Assembly: GCA_934101575.1 (NCBI GenBank)
Contig: CAKORJ010000001.1
Coordinates: forward strand, 434,001-498,000
Direction of reading: 5' to 3'
Origin: an uncultured Bacilli bacterium
Lineage (GTDB): Bacteria > Bacillota_I > Bacilli_A > RF39 > UBA660
Length of the DNA stretch: 64,000 nucleotides
Each line of letters opens with the position of its first letter. Position 1 is the first letter of the stretch. Positions 27,513 to 35,800 of the stretch are shown here, piece after piece. The position numbers were made by a program, and so were the translations under genes. The notes below the pieces were generated by a model that made no database searches, was not told the DNA's origin, and worked only from the letters and a program-made list of their open reading frames with translations.

Positions 27513-28258
27513 AGAGAATCACTCTCCTCTTTATTCTTGATTAAATATGCAACTGATATGTTATCATTGCCTCCCCTGTTATTTGCTTTTTTTATTAATT
27601 TTACTACTTTTTCTTCGATTGTTAAATCTTCTAATAGAACTTTTTCTATTTGTTCTTCACTTAGCATTGTTGTAAGGCCATCTGAACATAAAAGGATTTC
27701 ATCTACGTCCATACTACAATCAAATGCATCTACTTTTATTGGATCACTTATTCCTAAAGCATGCATTAAGATATTTCTTTTTGGATGATTTATTGCTTCT
27801 TCTTTTGTTATTTCTCCTCGTTCTATTAAGCAGTTTACATATGTATGATCATATGTTACTTTTCTTAACTTTTTATCTTTCATTATAAATCCTGAGGAAT
27901 CTCCTGTGTTACCAAATAGAATGTATTCTTTTGTGATTATTGCCATGACTAAGGTTGTACCCATTCCGGCACTTTCTGGATTTTCTTCTGTGTATTTAAA
28001 AATTCTACTATTTATTTCGTCATAACAATCTTTTATCCATTCTACTGCGGATGCTTTTTTCATTTTAAAGAAGCTTTCTCTAAACCTAGCACTTAAACAA
28101 CTTATAGCTATTGAAGAAGCAACTTCTCCTGCTCTATGACCTCCCATTCCATCTGCTACGGCCATTAGAATTGCATCATCACTGTTTTTTATTATTATTA
28201 CACTGTCTTCGTTATGATCTCTTACTATACCTGTATCTGTTAGATAAAACGTTTCCAT
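27509..28258 (-). CDS. prpC: PP2C-family protein phosphatase (PrpC/Stp)
   Basis: Dephosphorylates targets of the PASTA kinase encoded next. 249 residues with the metal-binding PP2C motifs DTGIVRDHNEDS (near residue 7), VADGMGGHRAGEVAS (near 34), LLCSDGLTTML (near 193) and NRGGNDNISVA (near 229). Start ATG sits directly after the rlmN stop, with AAAGGAGGAATAAA upstream. Confidence 0.96.
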   Translation of the reverse strand: METFYLTDTGIVRDHNEDSVIIIKNSDDAILMAVADGMGGHRAGEVASSIAISCLSARFRESFFKMKKASAVEWIKDCYDEINSRIFKYTEENPESAGMGTTLVMAIITKEYILFGNTGDSSGFIMKDKKLRKVTYDHTYVNCLIERGEITKEEAINHPKRNILMHALGISDPIKVDAFDCSMDVDEILLCSDGLTTMLSEEQIEKVLLEDLTIEEKVVKLIKKANNRGGNDNISVAYLIKNKEESDSL

Positions 28259-28259
28259 T

Positions 28260-29276
28260 TTATTCCTCCTTTTTTGATCTTAATTGACCACATGCTGCGG
28301 ATATTTTTGATCCGAACTCTCTTCTTACTGTTACATTTATTCCTTCTTTTTTTATTATATCATAAAACTCCATTATTTTATCATTTTTAGGTCTTTTGAA
28401 GGTTTTATTACTTCCTTCATTATAAGGAATCAAATTAATATAAGCATTCATTCCTTTTATTAGTTTTGATAAAGTTCTGGCATCTTCTTTTGAATCATTT
28501 ATGCCTTCTAGTAATATATATTCAAATGTTACTCTTCTTCCTGTTGTGTTTATGTAATCTTTTACTGCTTTCATCAAATCATTTAATTTGTATACTTTGT
28601 TTATTGGCATTAGTTTTGACCTTAGCTCATCAGTCGGTGCATGAAGACTTATTGCTAAGTTTACTTGATATGGAAGAGTCATAAATTCATATATTTTAGG
28701 AACTATTCCACATGTTGATACTGTTATGTGACGTGATCCTATACAAAGTCCTTTATGATTGTTAGCATTATCTATAAAACTTACTAAATTGTCATAGTTA
28801 TCAAAAGGTTCTCCTATTCCCATTATTACTATGTGAGATATTCTTTTGTTTACTATCTTTTCTATTTCTATTATTTGAAGAAGCATTTCACTTGGAGTTA
28901 AGTTTCTTATCTTTTTTCTTCGACCACTTTCACAGAAAGCACATGACATATTACATCCTACTTGAGAAGATATACATAGACTTAATCCATAGTCATGGTA
29001 CATTAAAACACTTTCTATATGCTCTCCATCAGAGAGTTTAAAAAGAAATTTACTTACATCTTTATCATGTTCTTCTTTTACTATTACTGGTCTTGTTAAA
29101 CTAAAGTTTTCTTTTAAAGTAGAAATTAGATTTTTACTTAAATTAGTCATTTCATCAAAAGTTGTTACCCTCTTTTCATATAACCAGTAAAAAACTTGAG
29201 AAGCACGATATTTCTTTTCTCCTAAATCTATAAAATAATTTTCTAATTGGTTTAAAGTCAAATCATATATATTCAT
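28260..29276 (-). CDS. rlmN: 23S rRNA/tRNA adenine-C2 methyltransferase RlmN
   Basis: Radical SAM enzyme methylating A2503 of 23S rRNA and A37 of some tRNAs. 338 residues. CNMSCAFCESG near residue 112 is the CxxxCxxC cluster motif; GEPFDNYDNLV near 156; the second catalytic cysteine is in SAACGQLR near the C-terminus. ATG at 29276 (MNIYDLTLNQLENYF) was preferred over the longer frame because GTGATTTT precedes it. First gene of the rlmN-prpC-prkC-rsgA-rpe operon. Confidence 0.96.
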   Translation of the reverse strand: MNIYDLTLNQLENYFIDLGEKKYRASQVFYWLYEKRVTTFDEMTNLSKNLISTLKENFSLTRPVIVKEEHDKDVSKFLFKLSDGEHIESVLMYHDYGLSLCISSQVGCNMSCAFCESGRRKKIRNLTPSEMLLQIIEIEKIVNKRISHIVIMGIGEPFDNYDNLVSFIDNANNHKGLCIGSRHITVSTCGIVPKIYEFMTLPYQVNLAISLHAPTDELRSKLMPINKVYKLNDLMKAVKDYINTTGRRVTFEYILLEGINDSKEDARTLSKLIKGMNAYINLIPYNEGSNKTFKRPKNDKIMEFYDIIKKEGINVTVRREFGSKISAACGQLRSKKEE

Positions 29277-29390
29277 AAAAATCACATTATAATTATACAA
29301 GAATTTATTAAAAAAAGATACTGTTTTATAAATATTTTGCCTAAGAGTAAAGTTTTTTTATAATATTTAGTCAGTTTAATTTATATTAGA

Positions 29391-29423
29391 AAAAGTGTCA
29401 ATAATATTAAATTTGACACTTTT
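29391..29423 (-). terminator. Terminator after second Rpn-type gene
   Basis: AAAAGTGTCAA / TTGACACTTTT, 11-bp perfect stem, 11-nt loop, just past the stop of the 29427-30356 gene. Only a short T stretch follows on the minus strand. Confidence 0.75.
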
Positions 29424-29426
29424 ATA

Positions 29427-30356
29427 CTATAACTTTTCCATTTCTTCTTTAGTTAATCCTGTTACCTTAGAAATTATATCTATGCTTATACTTTCTTTTA
29501 ACATATTTTTAGCAGTTTCTATTTTATTTTCTCTAATACCATTTTCTTTTCCTTCTTTTAATCCTTTATTTAGCCCTTTTTGTTCAGCATTATAAAGTTC
29601 TGTATTCCTTAATAATTCTTCATGTAATTCTTTATCATATAAGCCTACAACATCATCACTTATGCTTGCTCTTTTGGCATCTTTTACATAATCTTCCATT
29701 ACTCTCTCCCCTTTATAGAGTTTTGATAAATTATTATTATCTTCTTCGTTTAGCACTAACATTACTTTATCTAACTCATTTAATTCTTCTTTATTATAAT
29801 ATTTTTTTCTAATATTTGGAAGATATATATTAATAATTTTTATTTTTTCTGTTAAATATTCTCCGTCTTCATTTCTTAAAGCATACTCTTCTACTTCTTT
29901 ATTATTATGTTCAAATGTAAAATTATTAATATTTATTTGAATTACTTTATTAAAACTATATCTACTGCCTCTTATCTCTTTGCTCTTATATATCCCCATA
30001 GCGTAAGATATATTCCTTTCATATGCTTCTTTACTATAGTTATTATTCATTTCTATTCCTATATATTCATCTTTTAATTTACATATAAAATCAACTTCAC
30101 GACCTTTTTCTATATCTAGTTGTTTATCCAATTTATTCTTAACATACTCTATAGAATCATATATCTCATAATAATCTCTTTTTAAAACAGAAGCTATTAT
30201 AAGTACAGCATATTTCTTCCTTGACTCATTATTTATCATAGTTTCAAACATAGTATCAGATATTATTGGTATCTTATATCCCTTAGTATATTCTTTTTTA
30301 ACATAAGCATTTTTCTTACTTGTTTTTCTTTCTAACATTGGTATATTATTTATCAT
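29427..30356 (-). CDS. Rpn-family PD-(D/E)XK nuclease/transposase-like protein
   Basis: 309 residues, second family member in the window. The N-terminal region carries ISDTMFETMINNESRKKYA; REVDFICKLKDEYIGIEMN (near residue 86) matches the PD-(D/E)XK core D-x(n)-ExN; the C-terminal module has a KGLNKGLKEGKENGIREN repeat and ends EVTGLTKEEMEKL-like. ATG 30356 follows AAAGGAGAAATATAT. It lies directly beyond the DGR reverse transcriptase gene and shares its low GC. Divergent from the copy at 6421-7296, so not a recent duplicate. Confidence 0.8.
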   Translation of the reverse strand: MINNIPMLERKTSKKNAYVKKEYTKGYKIPIISDTMFETMINNESRKKYAVLIIASVLKRDYYEIYDSIEYVKNKLDKQLDIEKGREVDFICKLKDEYIGIEMNNNYSKEAYERNISYAMGIYKSKEIRGSRYSFNKVIQININNFTFEHNNKEVEEYALRNEDGEYLTEKIKIINIYLPNIRKKYYNKEELNELDKVMLVLNEEDNNNLSKLYKGERVMEDYVKDAKRASISDDVVGLYDKELHEELLRNTELYNAEQKGLNKGLKEGKENGIRENKIETAKNMLKESISIDIISKVTGLTKEEMEKL

Positions 30357-30399
30357 ATATATTTCTCCTTTATTAATACTAAATGAATTCATTTAGTAC

Positions 30400-30428
30400 A
30401 CTATATACTAAAAAGAAATACATGTAAA
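30400..30428 (-). promoter_or_regulatory. Promoter of second Rpn-type gene
   Basis: TTTACA (30428-30423), 17 bp, TATAGT (30405-30400) on the minus strand, in the gap behind the reverse transcriptase gene. Confidence 0.7.
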
Positions 30429-30543
30429 ATAACCAATCATAACATTTAAAGGATAAATAACATATCAAAAACAAAAGTTTTATATATAAATCTTTACATT
30501 TCAAAACATTAAACAAAACAAATACTAAGATATAACAAAATTA

Positions 30544-31560
30544 CTATTTTTTAAATAATATTTTGTTATCCATATTACATTTAAAATAATAACTACTAGC
30601 ATGTTTTATATGTCCAACATAAGAATTATAACTCAAAATAAACTTTTTAATATCTAGATTATCATTATTATATAAATAATTCCAAACTTTTATCTTCTTA
30701 TATATATTCTTCTTAATTCTATTACCAAGTAATATATAATCTTCATATATAATAAATCCTAAAAAATTACACCCCTCTTTATTTGGAAAATATTTACTTT
30801 TAGGATTCAATTTCAAATTAAGTCTAACATCAATAAACTTTTCTATTAAATTATATATATTTCTAGCACTATCCTTATCCTTAACCAATATAACAAAATC
30901 ATCCATATATCTACAATAATACTTAATCTTTAAGTTAAATTTAACATAGTAATCAAGTTCATTTAAATATATATTAGCAAAATATTGACTACTATAATTT
31001 CCAATAGGAATGCCTTTATCTTTATATGAATAAATCATATTATATGTAAAATTAAACAAATATTTATCATTAATTTTTTTACTTAAAATATTAAATAATA
31101 TATCTTTATCAATACTTTCAAAAAACTTACTTATATCAAGTTTTATAATGTAATAATCATTATATTTATTTCTCATCTTATTCATAAAATACTTTAAACG
31201 AAATATAGCTTTATGAGTACCTTTATTTTCTATACAAGCATAACTATCATATATAAATCTAGAAACAAAAAATGGTTTTAAAAAGAACTCTGCATACCAT
31301 GTTTGTACTACTCTATCAATAAATGGTAAACATCTTATTACTCTTTTCTTAGGTTCATATATTATAAAACTCTTATAAGATCCTATCTTATAATTAAAAG
31401 TAGCAATTGAATTAAGTAAGTTAACTAAATTAATTTCTAAATTATATTCAAAAAATAATACTTCAAATACATAACTCTTACCAACCTTAGTCTTATTATA
31501 AGAATATAACAAATTAAAAAAAGTTAAATTACTATAAAAACTATTTCTTATACTTTTCAT
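30544..31560 (-). CDS. Diversity-generating retroelement reverse transcriptase
   Basis: Copies the template RNA at 32041-32178 into cDNA with adenine-directed errors. 338 residues, compact fingers-palm-thumb RT without maturase or endonuclease domains. Motif 3 region KLDISKFFESID (near residue 141); motif 4 PIGNYSSQYFANIYLN, where IGxxxSQ is the DGR form of the group II intron QGxxxSP motif; motif 5 YCRYMDDFVIL (near residue 214) with the catalytic YMDD; motif 6/7 LNLKLNPKSKYFPNKEGCNFLGF. Starts inside the end of avd (20-nt overlap). Coding sequence is strikingly AT-rich (about 15% GC in two 60-base lines I counted). Confidence 0.96.
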   Translation of the reverse strand: MKSIRNSFYSNLTFFNLLYSYNKTKVGKSYVFEVLFFEYNLEINLVNLLNSIATFNYKIGSYKSFIIYEPKKRVIRCLPFIDRVVQTWYAEFFLKPFFVSRFIYDSYACIENKGTHKAIFRLKYFMNKMRNKYNDYYIIKLDISKFFESIDKDILFNILSKKINDKYLFNFTYNMIYSYKDKGIPIGNYSSQYFANIYLNELDYYVKFNLKIKYYCRYMDDFVILVKDKDSARNIYNLIEKFIDVRLNLKLNPKSKYFPNKEGCNFLGFIIYEDYILLGNRIKKNIYKKIKVWNYLYNNDNLDIKKFILSYNSYVGHIKHASSYYFKCNMDNKILFKK

Positions 31561-31876
31561 ATAAACCTTTTCTTATATTATCTATAATAGTTACTTTCTT
31601 ACTAAAAGATAAATAATTCTTATTAGATATATATTTCATCTTATAAGAAATACGATATAAAACAAGTAATACCTTTAAATTATTATCTAAATAATCCAAA
31701 TACAATTTCTTACTACTCTTATGAAAATATATAATATTATTGAGTCCTAACCCTAAAGTATTCTTTATATCTAAAACAATACCACTTTTCTCAGACTTAG
31801 GGTACTTAACACTTAACTTATATACGTAATATATTAAATCAACATATTTTTTATATAAATACAAATCATTTAACAT
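31541..31876 (-). CDS. avd: DGR accessory variability determinant (Avd-like)
   Basis: 111 residues, predicted all-helical, positively charged. LYLYKKYVDLIYYVYKLSVK, then YPKSEKSGIVLDIKNTLGLG and LLVLYRISYKMKYIS give the four-helix-bundle pattern of the Avd/S23-intervening-like family. Avd forms a pentamer that binds the RT and template RNA and is needed for mutagenic cDNA synthesis in characterised DGRs. Start ATG after TAGGAGGTATT; its end overlaps the RT start. Confidence 0.9.
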   Translation of the reverse strand: MLNDLYLYKKYVDLIYYVYKLSVKYPKSEKSGIVLDIKNTLGLGLNNIIYFHKSSKKLYLDYLDNNLKVLLVLYRISYKMKYISNKNYLSFSKKVTIIDNIRKGLYEKYKK

Positions 31877-31897
31877 AATACCTCCTAAAAAATAAAA

Positions 31898-31934
31898 AGT
31901 TTTTAATGTTCAAAATAATTACTAATTAAAAACT
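31898..31934 (-). promoter_or_regulatory. Terminator-like hairpin between template repeat and avd
   Basis: AGTTTTTAAT / ATTAAAAACT, 10-bp perfect stem, 17-nt loop, followed on the minus strand by TTTTTATTTTTT and then the avd ribosome binding site. It could end or process the template RNA, or act as an attenuator for avd-RT. Confidence 0.6.
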
Positions 31935-32040
31935 CTTAAATATATATTTAGTTCATATGAACTAGGAATAAAACTTGAACTAATTATTCTTTTTATATTG
32001 TCCTTAAACAATTTATAAAGCTATATTAATATAGTTCTAA

Positions 32041-32178
32041 GGGGCGAGAGGAATTGTTGGAATTAGCATTACCATTGTTACTGCCTGAGTTAAACGCCCC
32101 GGCATTTGTACCATTGTTATAGTTACCACCACGTTTGAACCAAGGGTTATTCGAGTTCGCAAGGTAAGAGTTATCGCC
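32041..32178 (-). repeat. DGR template repeat (TR)
   Basis: About 138 bp, homologous to 32900-33037 at a constant offset of 859. Read on the minus strand, 17 of the 20 internal differences from the variable repeat are at TR adenines (about 40 adenines in total). The adenines cluster in AAC/AAT codon positions. GC is about 48% in the first 60 bases, an island inside DNA of 15-20% GC. It is noncoding between the MutS-like gene and avd; the remainder of the 337-bp gap is two hairpins. Confidence 0.96.
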
Positions 32179-32194
32179 TATAGTTTTATCCCTA

Positions 32195-32212
32195 TATCAA
32201 TATAAATTGATA
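32195..32212 (-). repeat. Small inverted repeat upstream of template repeat
   Basis: TATCAAT / ATTGATA, 7-bp stem with an ATAA loop, between the stop of the MutS-like gene and the TR. No T run follows, so not a terminator; may mark the 5' end of the template RNA. Confidence 0.45.
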
Positions 32213-32213
32213 C

Positions 32214-32624
32214 CTATAAATTTTCTAAATATTTTCTTATATCTAAAAACAAAGAGCTATTATTTCTTATTTTAGATAACATTAAATCATTTAATTTTGA
32301 TATACATTCATTAAAATTAATCTTTTCTAAAGATTTATCTAAATAAAAGCTATATTTATTATATATACAATCATAAATAATAAAATCATTAGTACCATTT
32401 ATAACAATAGAACTAATACTATTATTTTTCAAGTACATCAACACCTTATTTAAGTTTTCCTTAGGAAATCCAATAGTATACTTAGAACTAATCTTATAAT
32501 TAAAAAAATAATTAATTATAAAAGCATCATAATCAAATGCTCTATAAAACTTACCATATTTTATCAGAATAACATGCTCATTATACTTTTCCTTTAATTC
32601 TTTACTATATTCAGTTATAGTCAT
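32214..32624 (-). CDS. MutS domain I-like DGR-associated protein
   Basis: 136 residues. YSKELKEKYNEHVILIKYG followed by KFYRAFDYDAFIINYFF and YTIGFPKENLNKVLMYLKNN matches the order of the MutS mismatch-recognition domain (KxKYPDxILFFRxGDFYExFxxDA ... xxGxPxHxLxxYLxxL). The Phe and Tyr of the FYE motif are kept (KFYRAF), the Glu is not. No clamp or ATPase domain. I recall MutS-like (MSL) proteins being listed among DGR accessory genes in genomic surveys. Start ATG follows TAGGAGGTAAATT. It is the first gene of the unit followed by TR, avd and RT; a role in shielding mismatches from repair is inference. Confidence 0.8.
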   Translation of the reverse strand: MTITEYSKELKEKYNEHVILIKYGKFYRAFDYDAFIINYFFNYKISSKYTIGFPKENLNKVLMYLKNNSISSIVINGTNDFIIYDCIYNKYSFYLDKSLEKINFNECISKLNDLMLSKIRNNSSLFLDIRKYLENL

Positions 32625-32647
32625 AATTTACCTCCTAACACAAATAT

Positions 32648-32680
32648 AATATAACACACACACACACACACACATGTCAA
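32648..32680 (-). promoter_or_regulatory. Promoter of DGR unit with microsatellite spacer
   Basis: On the minus strand a perfect TTGACA (32680-32675) is separated by 21 bp, made entirely of TG repeats, from TATATT (32653-32648); TATTAT at 23 bp is an alternative -10. The spacer is 4 bp longer than optimal. It reads into the MutS-like gene, whose start is 24 bp beyond the -10. Confidence 0.75.
32654..32674 (-). repeat. (TG)n microsatellite, 10.5 units
   Basis: Twenty-one bases of perfect AC/TG dinucleotide repeat, the only such tract noticed in the window. It exactly fills the spacer of the predicted promoter, so slipped-strand changes would shift spacing in 2-bp steps. Confidence 0.95.
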
Positions 32681-32729
32681 GTAAAAACATACAAAAAAAT
32701 AAATTTGCGTTACTTATTAACAAAAGCAA

Positions 32730-32772
32730 AGTTTTCATAACAAAAGTATTAAACTTTTGTTATGGGAAAACT
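32730..32772. repeat. Palindrome upstream of DGR unit promoter
   Basis: CATAACAAAAG / CTTTTGTTATG, 11-bp perfect arms (32736-32746, 32754-32764) around a 7-nt centre, extended after a 2-nt bulge by AGTTTT / AAAACT. Lies 50-90 bp ahead of the DGR promoter -35. May be an operator or a backup terminator for the target gene. Confidence 0.6.
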
Positions 32773-32828
32773 ATTTCTACAACCAATATTTTATCAAAAA
32801 ATTATAGTTTAATTTACATAGAAAAAAT

Positions 32829-32860
32829 CTTATAAAATTACTTATCCGTAATTTTATAAG
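32829..32860 (-). terminator. Terminator after DGR target gene
   Basis: CTTATAAAATTA / TAATTTTATAAG, 12-bp perfect stem, 8-nt loop, then ATTTTTTC on the minus strand, 25 nt after the target stop codon. It isolates the target transcript from the MutS-like/TR/avd/RT unit. Confidence 0.88.
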
Positions 32861-32878
32861 ACTGTTATTTTGTTATCT

Positions 32879-32894
32879 AACACCTTACGGTGTT
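32879..32894 (-). promoter_or_regulatory. DNA hairpin just downstream of variable repeat
   Basis: On the coding strand AACACC-GTAA-GGTGTT: 6-bp GC-containing stem with a GNRA-type tetraloop, 5 nt beyond the end of VR-TR homology. The loop contains the target stop codon TAA. A hairpin or cruciform with a 4-nt loop a few bases past the IMH promotes target recognition in the Bordetella phage DGR. Confidence 0.7.
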
Positions 32895-35800
32895 ATTATG
32901 AGGCGAGAGGAACTGTAGGAATTAGCATTACCATTGTCGATGCCTGAGCAAAACGCCCCGGCAAACGTACCATAGTAATAGTAACCACCACGCACGAACC
33001 AAGGGTAATTCGAGCCCGCAAGGTCAGAGTTATCGTCATACCAGCCAGCGCTTGACCCTTTATACACTTCCTTTATTCCATCTCCTAACTTACTTCTTAT
33101 TCTTGAACTAAAGCTAGTACTATAACTATATTTATCATAATATTTAGCATCTGGATGGGTTGTAAAACCAGAACTACTTGGTATCATTGTTGTCCCATCA
33201 TTACTTACAATATTTGCCATTGTATATTCATATGCCCCTCCACTCATATCATATACTCCATATATATTATGTGTTGTTGAAGCACTTGGCCCATCTCTAC
33301 TTTCTCCTATTGGTGTTTTTGTTTCTTTTACTGTTGGGTTATCTAATATTTTTATATTTTTTATATATCCAGTATCTGTTTCACGTGGCCCAGTTCCACC
33401 AGCTCCACTACTATATCTACCTTTTCTATATGTAAATGTTAATTCATATGTTCCTTTATCTAGTTTTTTTGATACATTATTATAGATTAATTCACTTTCT
33501 GTTGTTCCTAAATCTGTTCCCCCTATTTTTGTACTTGTTCCTGTATCAGATAAAGCTGTTCCATCTTTTGTTATTGTATAATATAAATAATCAGACGATA
33601 CATTGTTACTTGATACACTCCAATCAAATGATAGATATGTATTATTAGTTGGTGCTGTAAAACTAAACTTTATATTAGTTGTTGTTGATCTTGTTCCTTG
33701 ATTAGAACTTTTATATAAACCATCTGAAGAAGTCCATGGATATGTTGTATCATTTGTTACTGTTGGAGTTATTGCAGTTCCGCCACCAGTTATTGTTGTT
33801 GTGGTTTGTTTTGTTTCGTTATATTTATATGTTCCTTCTGTAGAACCTGATGCACTTGAATTTCCTCCACTTCTTCCTGTATAATAACTAGAACTATTAT
33901 TTATCTTTACTTCTTTACATGTACCATCTGTACATGTTCCATATTTTGAGTGTGATAGGTATGCTACTGCTCCCCATTCCATATTTTTCATCATATGAGT
34001 ATCTGTTGTTGTGTTTAAACCATACTGATTACCACTACTTTTCATCTTCATTATATTTGTTTCAAAACTACTTATACTTTGTTCCCTCAAACTACTTAAA
34101 TTAGGTTTTGTTGTAATACTACTTATTGTTCCAGTTAGTTCAAACTTTCCTATCCAGAATCCTTTTATTTCTTCGTTACCAAATGTAAATGCTGGATGTG
34201 TATATGTTTTATTATTACATGTATCATCTGTACATGTTGCATTAGTACTTTTTAATTTACATGTTTCTGATAGATTTCCATCTGTTCCTGATATGCTATC
34301 AGTACATGTTATTTCTCCAGTTGATGCTGTACCATCTTCAAATGATATTTCTATTTCCTGTTCATTGCTTGTTTTTGTACCATCTGCATTATAATTCCAT
34401 ACTTTATATTTATATCTTGGTATCCATACTTGCATAGTTAATATATCATCCATTGGTATTTCTGTACCTATACTTGCACTTTTATATTTACTTCTAGTGT
34501 CATTTGTTACTGTTACACTATTAGCCCATTTTTTATCATTATAATTGTACCAATTGTTATTTTCATTATTTTCATCTGCTTTTTTCCATGTTTCTGATGT
34601 TTCATCATAATATACTGGTATCATACCAGAATCTAATTCAGGTGAATTAGGATCAGGTATATTAGTAACTACCCCTGTACAACTACCTTTATTTCCTGCT
34701 AGGTCTGTTAGATGTCCTGTATATGATCCATTATCTGTTACTTTTACTACATCTTCTGTATAGTTTGTATGATCCCAACTATATCCATCTAGATCTATAT
34801 TTGTATCATTTGATATTATTGATAATGTTTTATATGGTGCTGCTGTGCCATTTGGATTTATTCTTATTGTACATGTTGGTGCTTCTTTATCTACTTTTTC
34901 TATTACTATTTTTCTTCCTTCACTTATGTTTCCGGCATTATCTTTAGCAAATACGTAATATGTTCCATTATCGTATGAATTTACTGTTGTATATTTACTA
35001 CTTGTTGATGCTTCCCAGCCTGTTTCTGTTAGGGTTGGTGTTTTATTTTCTGTTTTTACTATGTATCCGGCTAGTCCACTTCCTGTTGAGTTATCTCTTG
35101 CTGCTATATCTATATTTTTATTTTTATTTGACCATTTTGCATCTACACTTACTTTATCTATTATTGGTGCTATACTATCTTTTGTTGTATTGCTTTCTTC
35201 TTGTCCATATTTCCCTGATACGTAGAATGGATTTTCTTCTGTTCCTGATCCTTCTAGTTTTGTATCACTTTTTAATGTTATTACTGGTCTTATATCTAAT
35301 GCTGTTGTTTTGGCTATTTCTCCGATTGACTTTGTTTTTGATGATTGATATATGTTTGTATCTGATGCATATGAACTTGTTAAGAATCCTTTTATATCTT
35401 TATATAGATAAAAACTTGTATTTGCTGTATTGTTTACTCCGCCAGCATACATTACATCATCTACGGTTGGTAATCCTATTTTTGTTACTTGGTTTGTACT
35501 ATTACATTCTGAGGTTGGATTATGTTTTTCTACTCTTATTTTTGCTAAATAGTTATTATTTGCATCTTTTGTTTCATTACAGAATTGTTGTGATGTATTT
35601 ATATAGTTTTCTTCATCTTGTAAATGTTTTGTATAGAAGTTACTCATTATTGTTGCAGAACTATCTATAGTATTTTCTCCTATTAGATCATCTTTTATTA
35701 TATTTATACTTCCATCATTATTTGTTCCTAGTATTCTCCATTTTATTTTATCTCCGGTTTTATATGTTAATGATGAGGTGGTTCCGGATGAATTTGTATA

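Noticed and set aside
30544..31560. Group II intron or retron as an alternative for the reverse transcriptase
   Set aside because: No maturase or endonuclease domain, no intron ends; motif 4 reads IGxxxSQ, and Avd plus TR/VR pairs are present, which fits only a DGR.
32654..32674. The AC/TG tract as a mere low-complexity curiosity or assembly artefact
   Set aside because: It is flanked by a perfect -35 and a good -10 in the right orientation ahead of a good ribosome binding site, so it is kept as a regulatory candidate; an assembly error in its length cannot be excluded.
34960..35670. Long open frame of 236 codons on the plus strand opposite the DGR target gene
   Set aside because: Composition is nearly all Leu/Tyr/Phe/Ile/His with no ribosome binding site; it mirrors purine-rich codons of the real gene on the other strand. 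The same applies to many Leu-rich plus-strand frames throughout.
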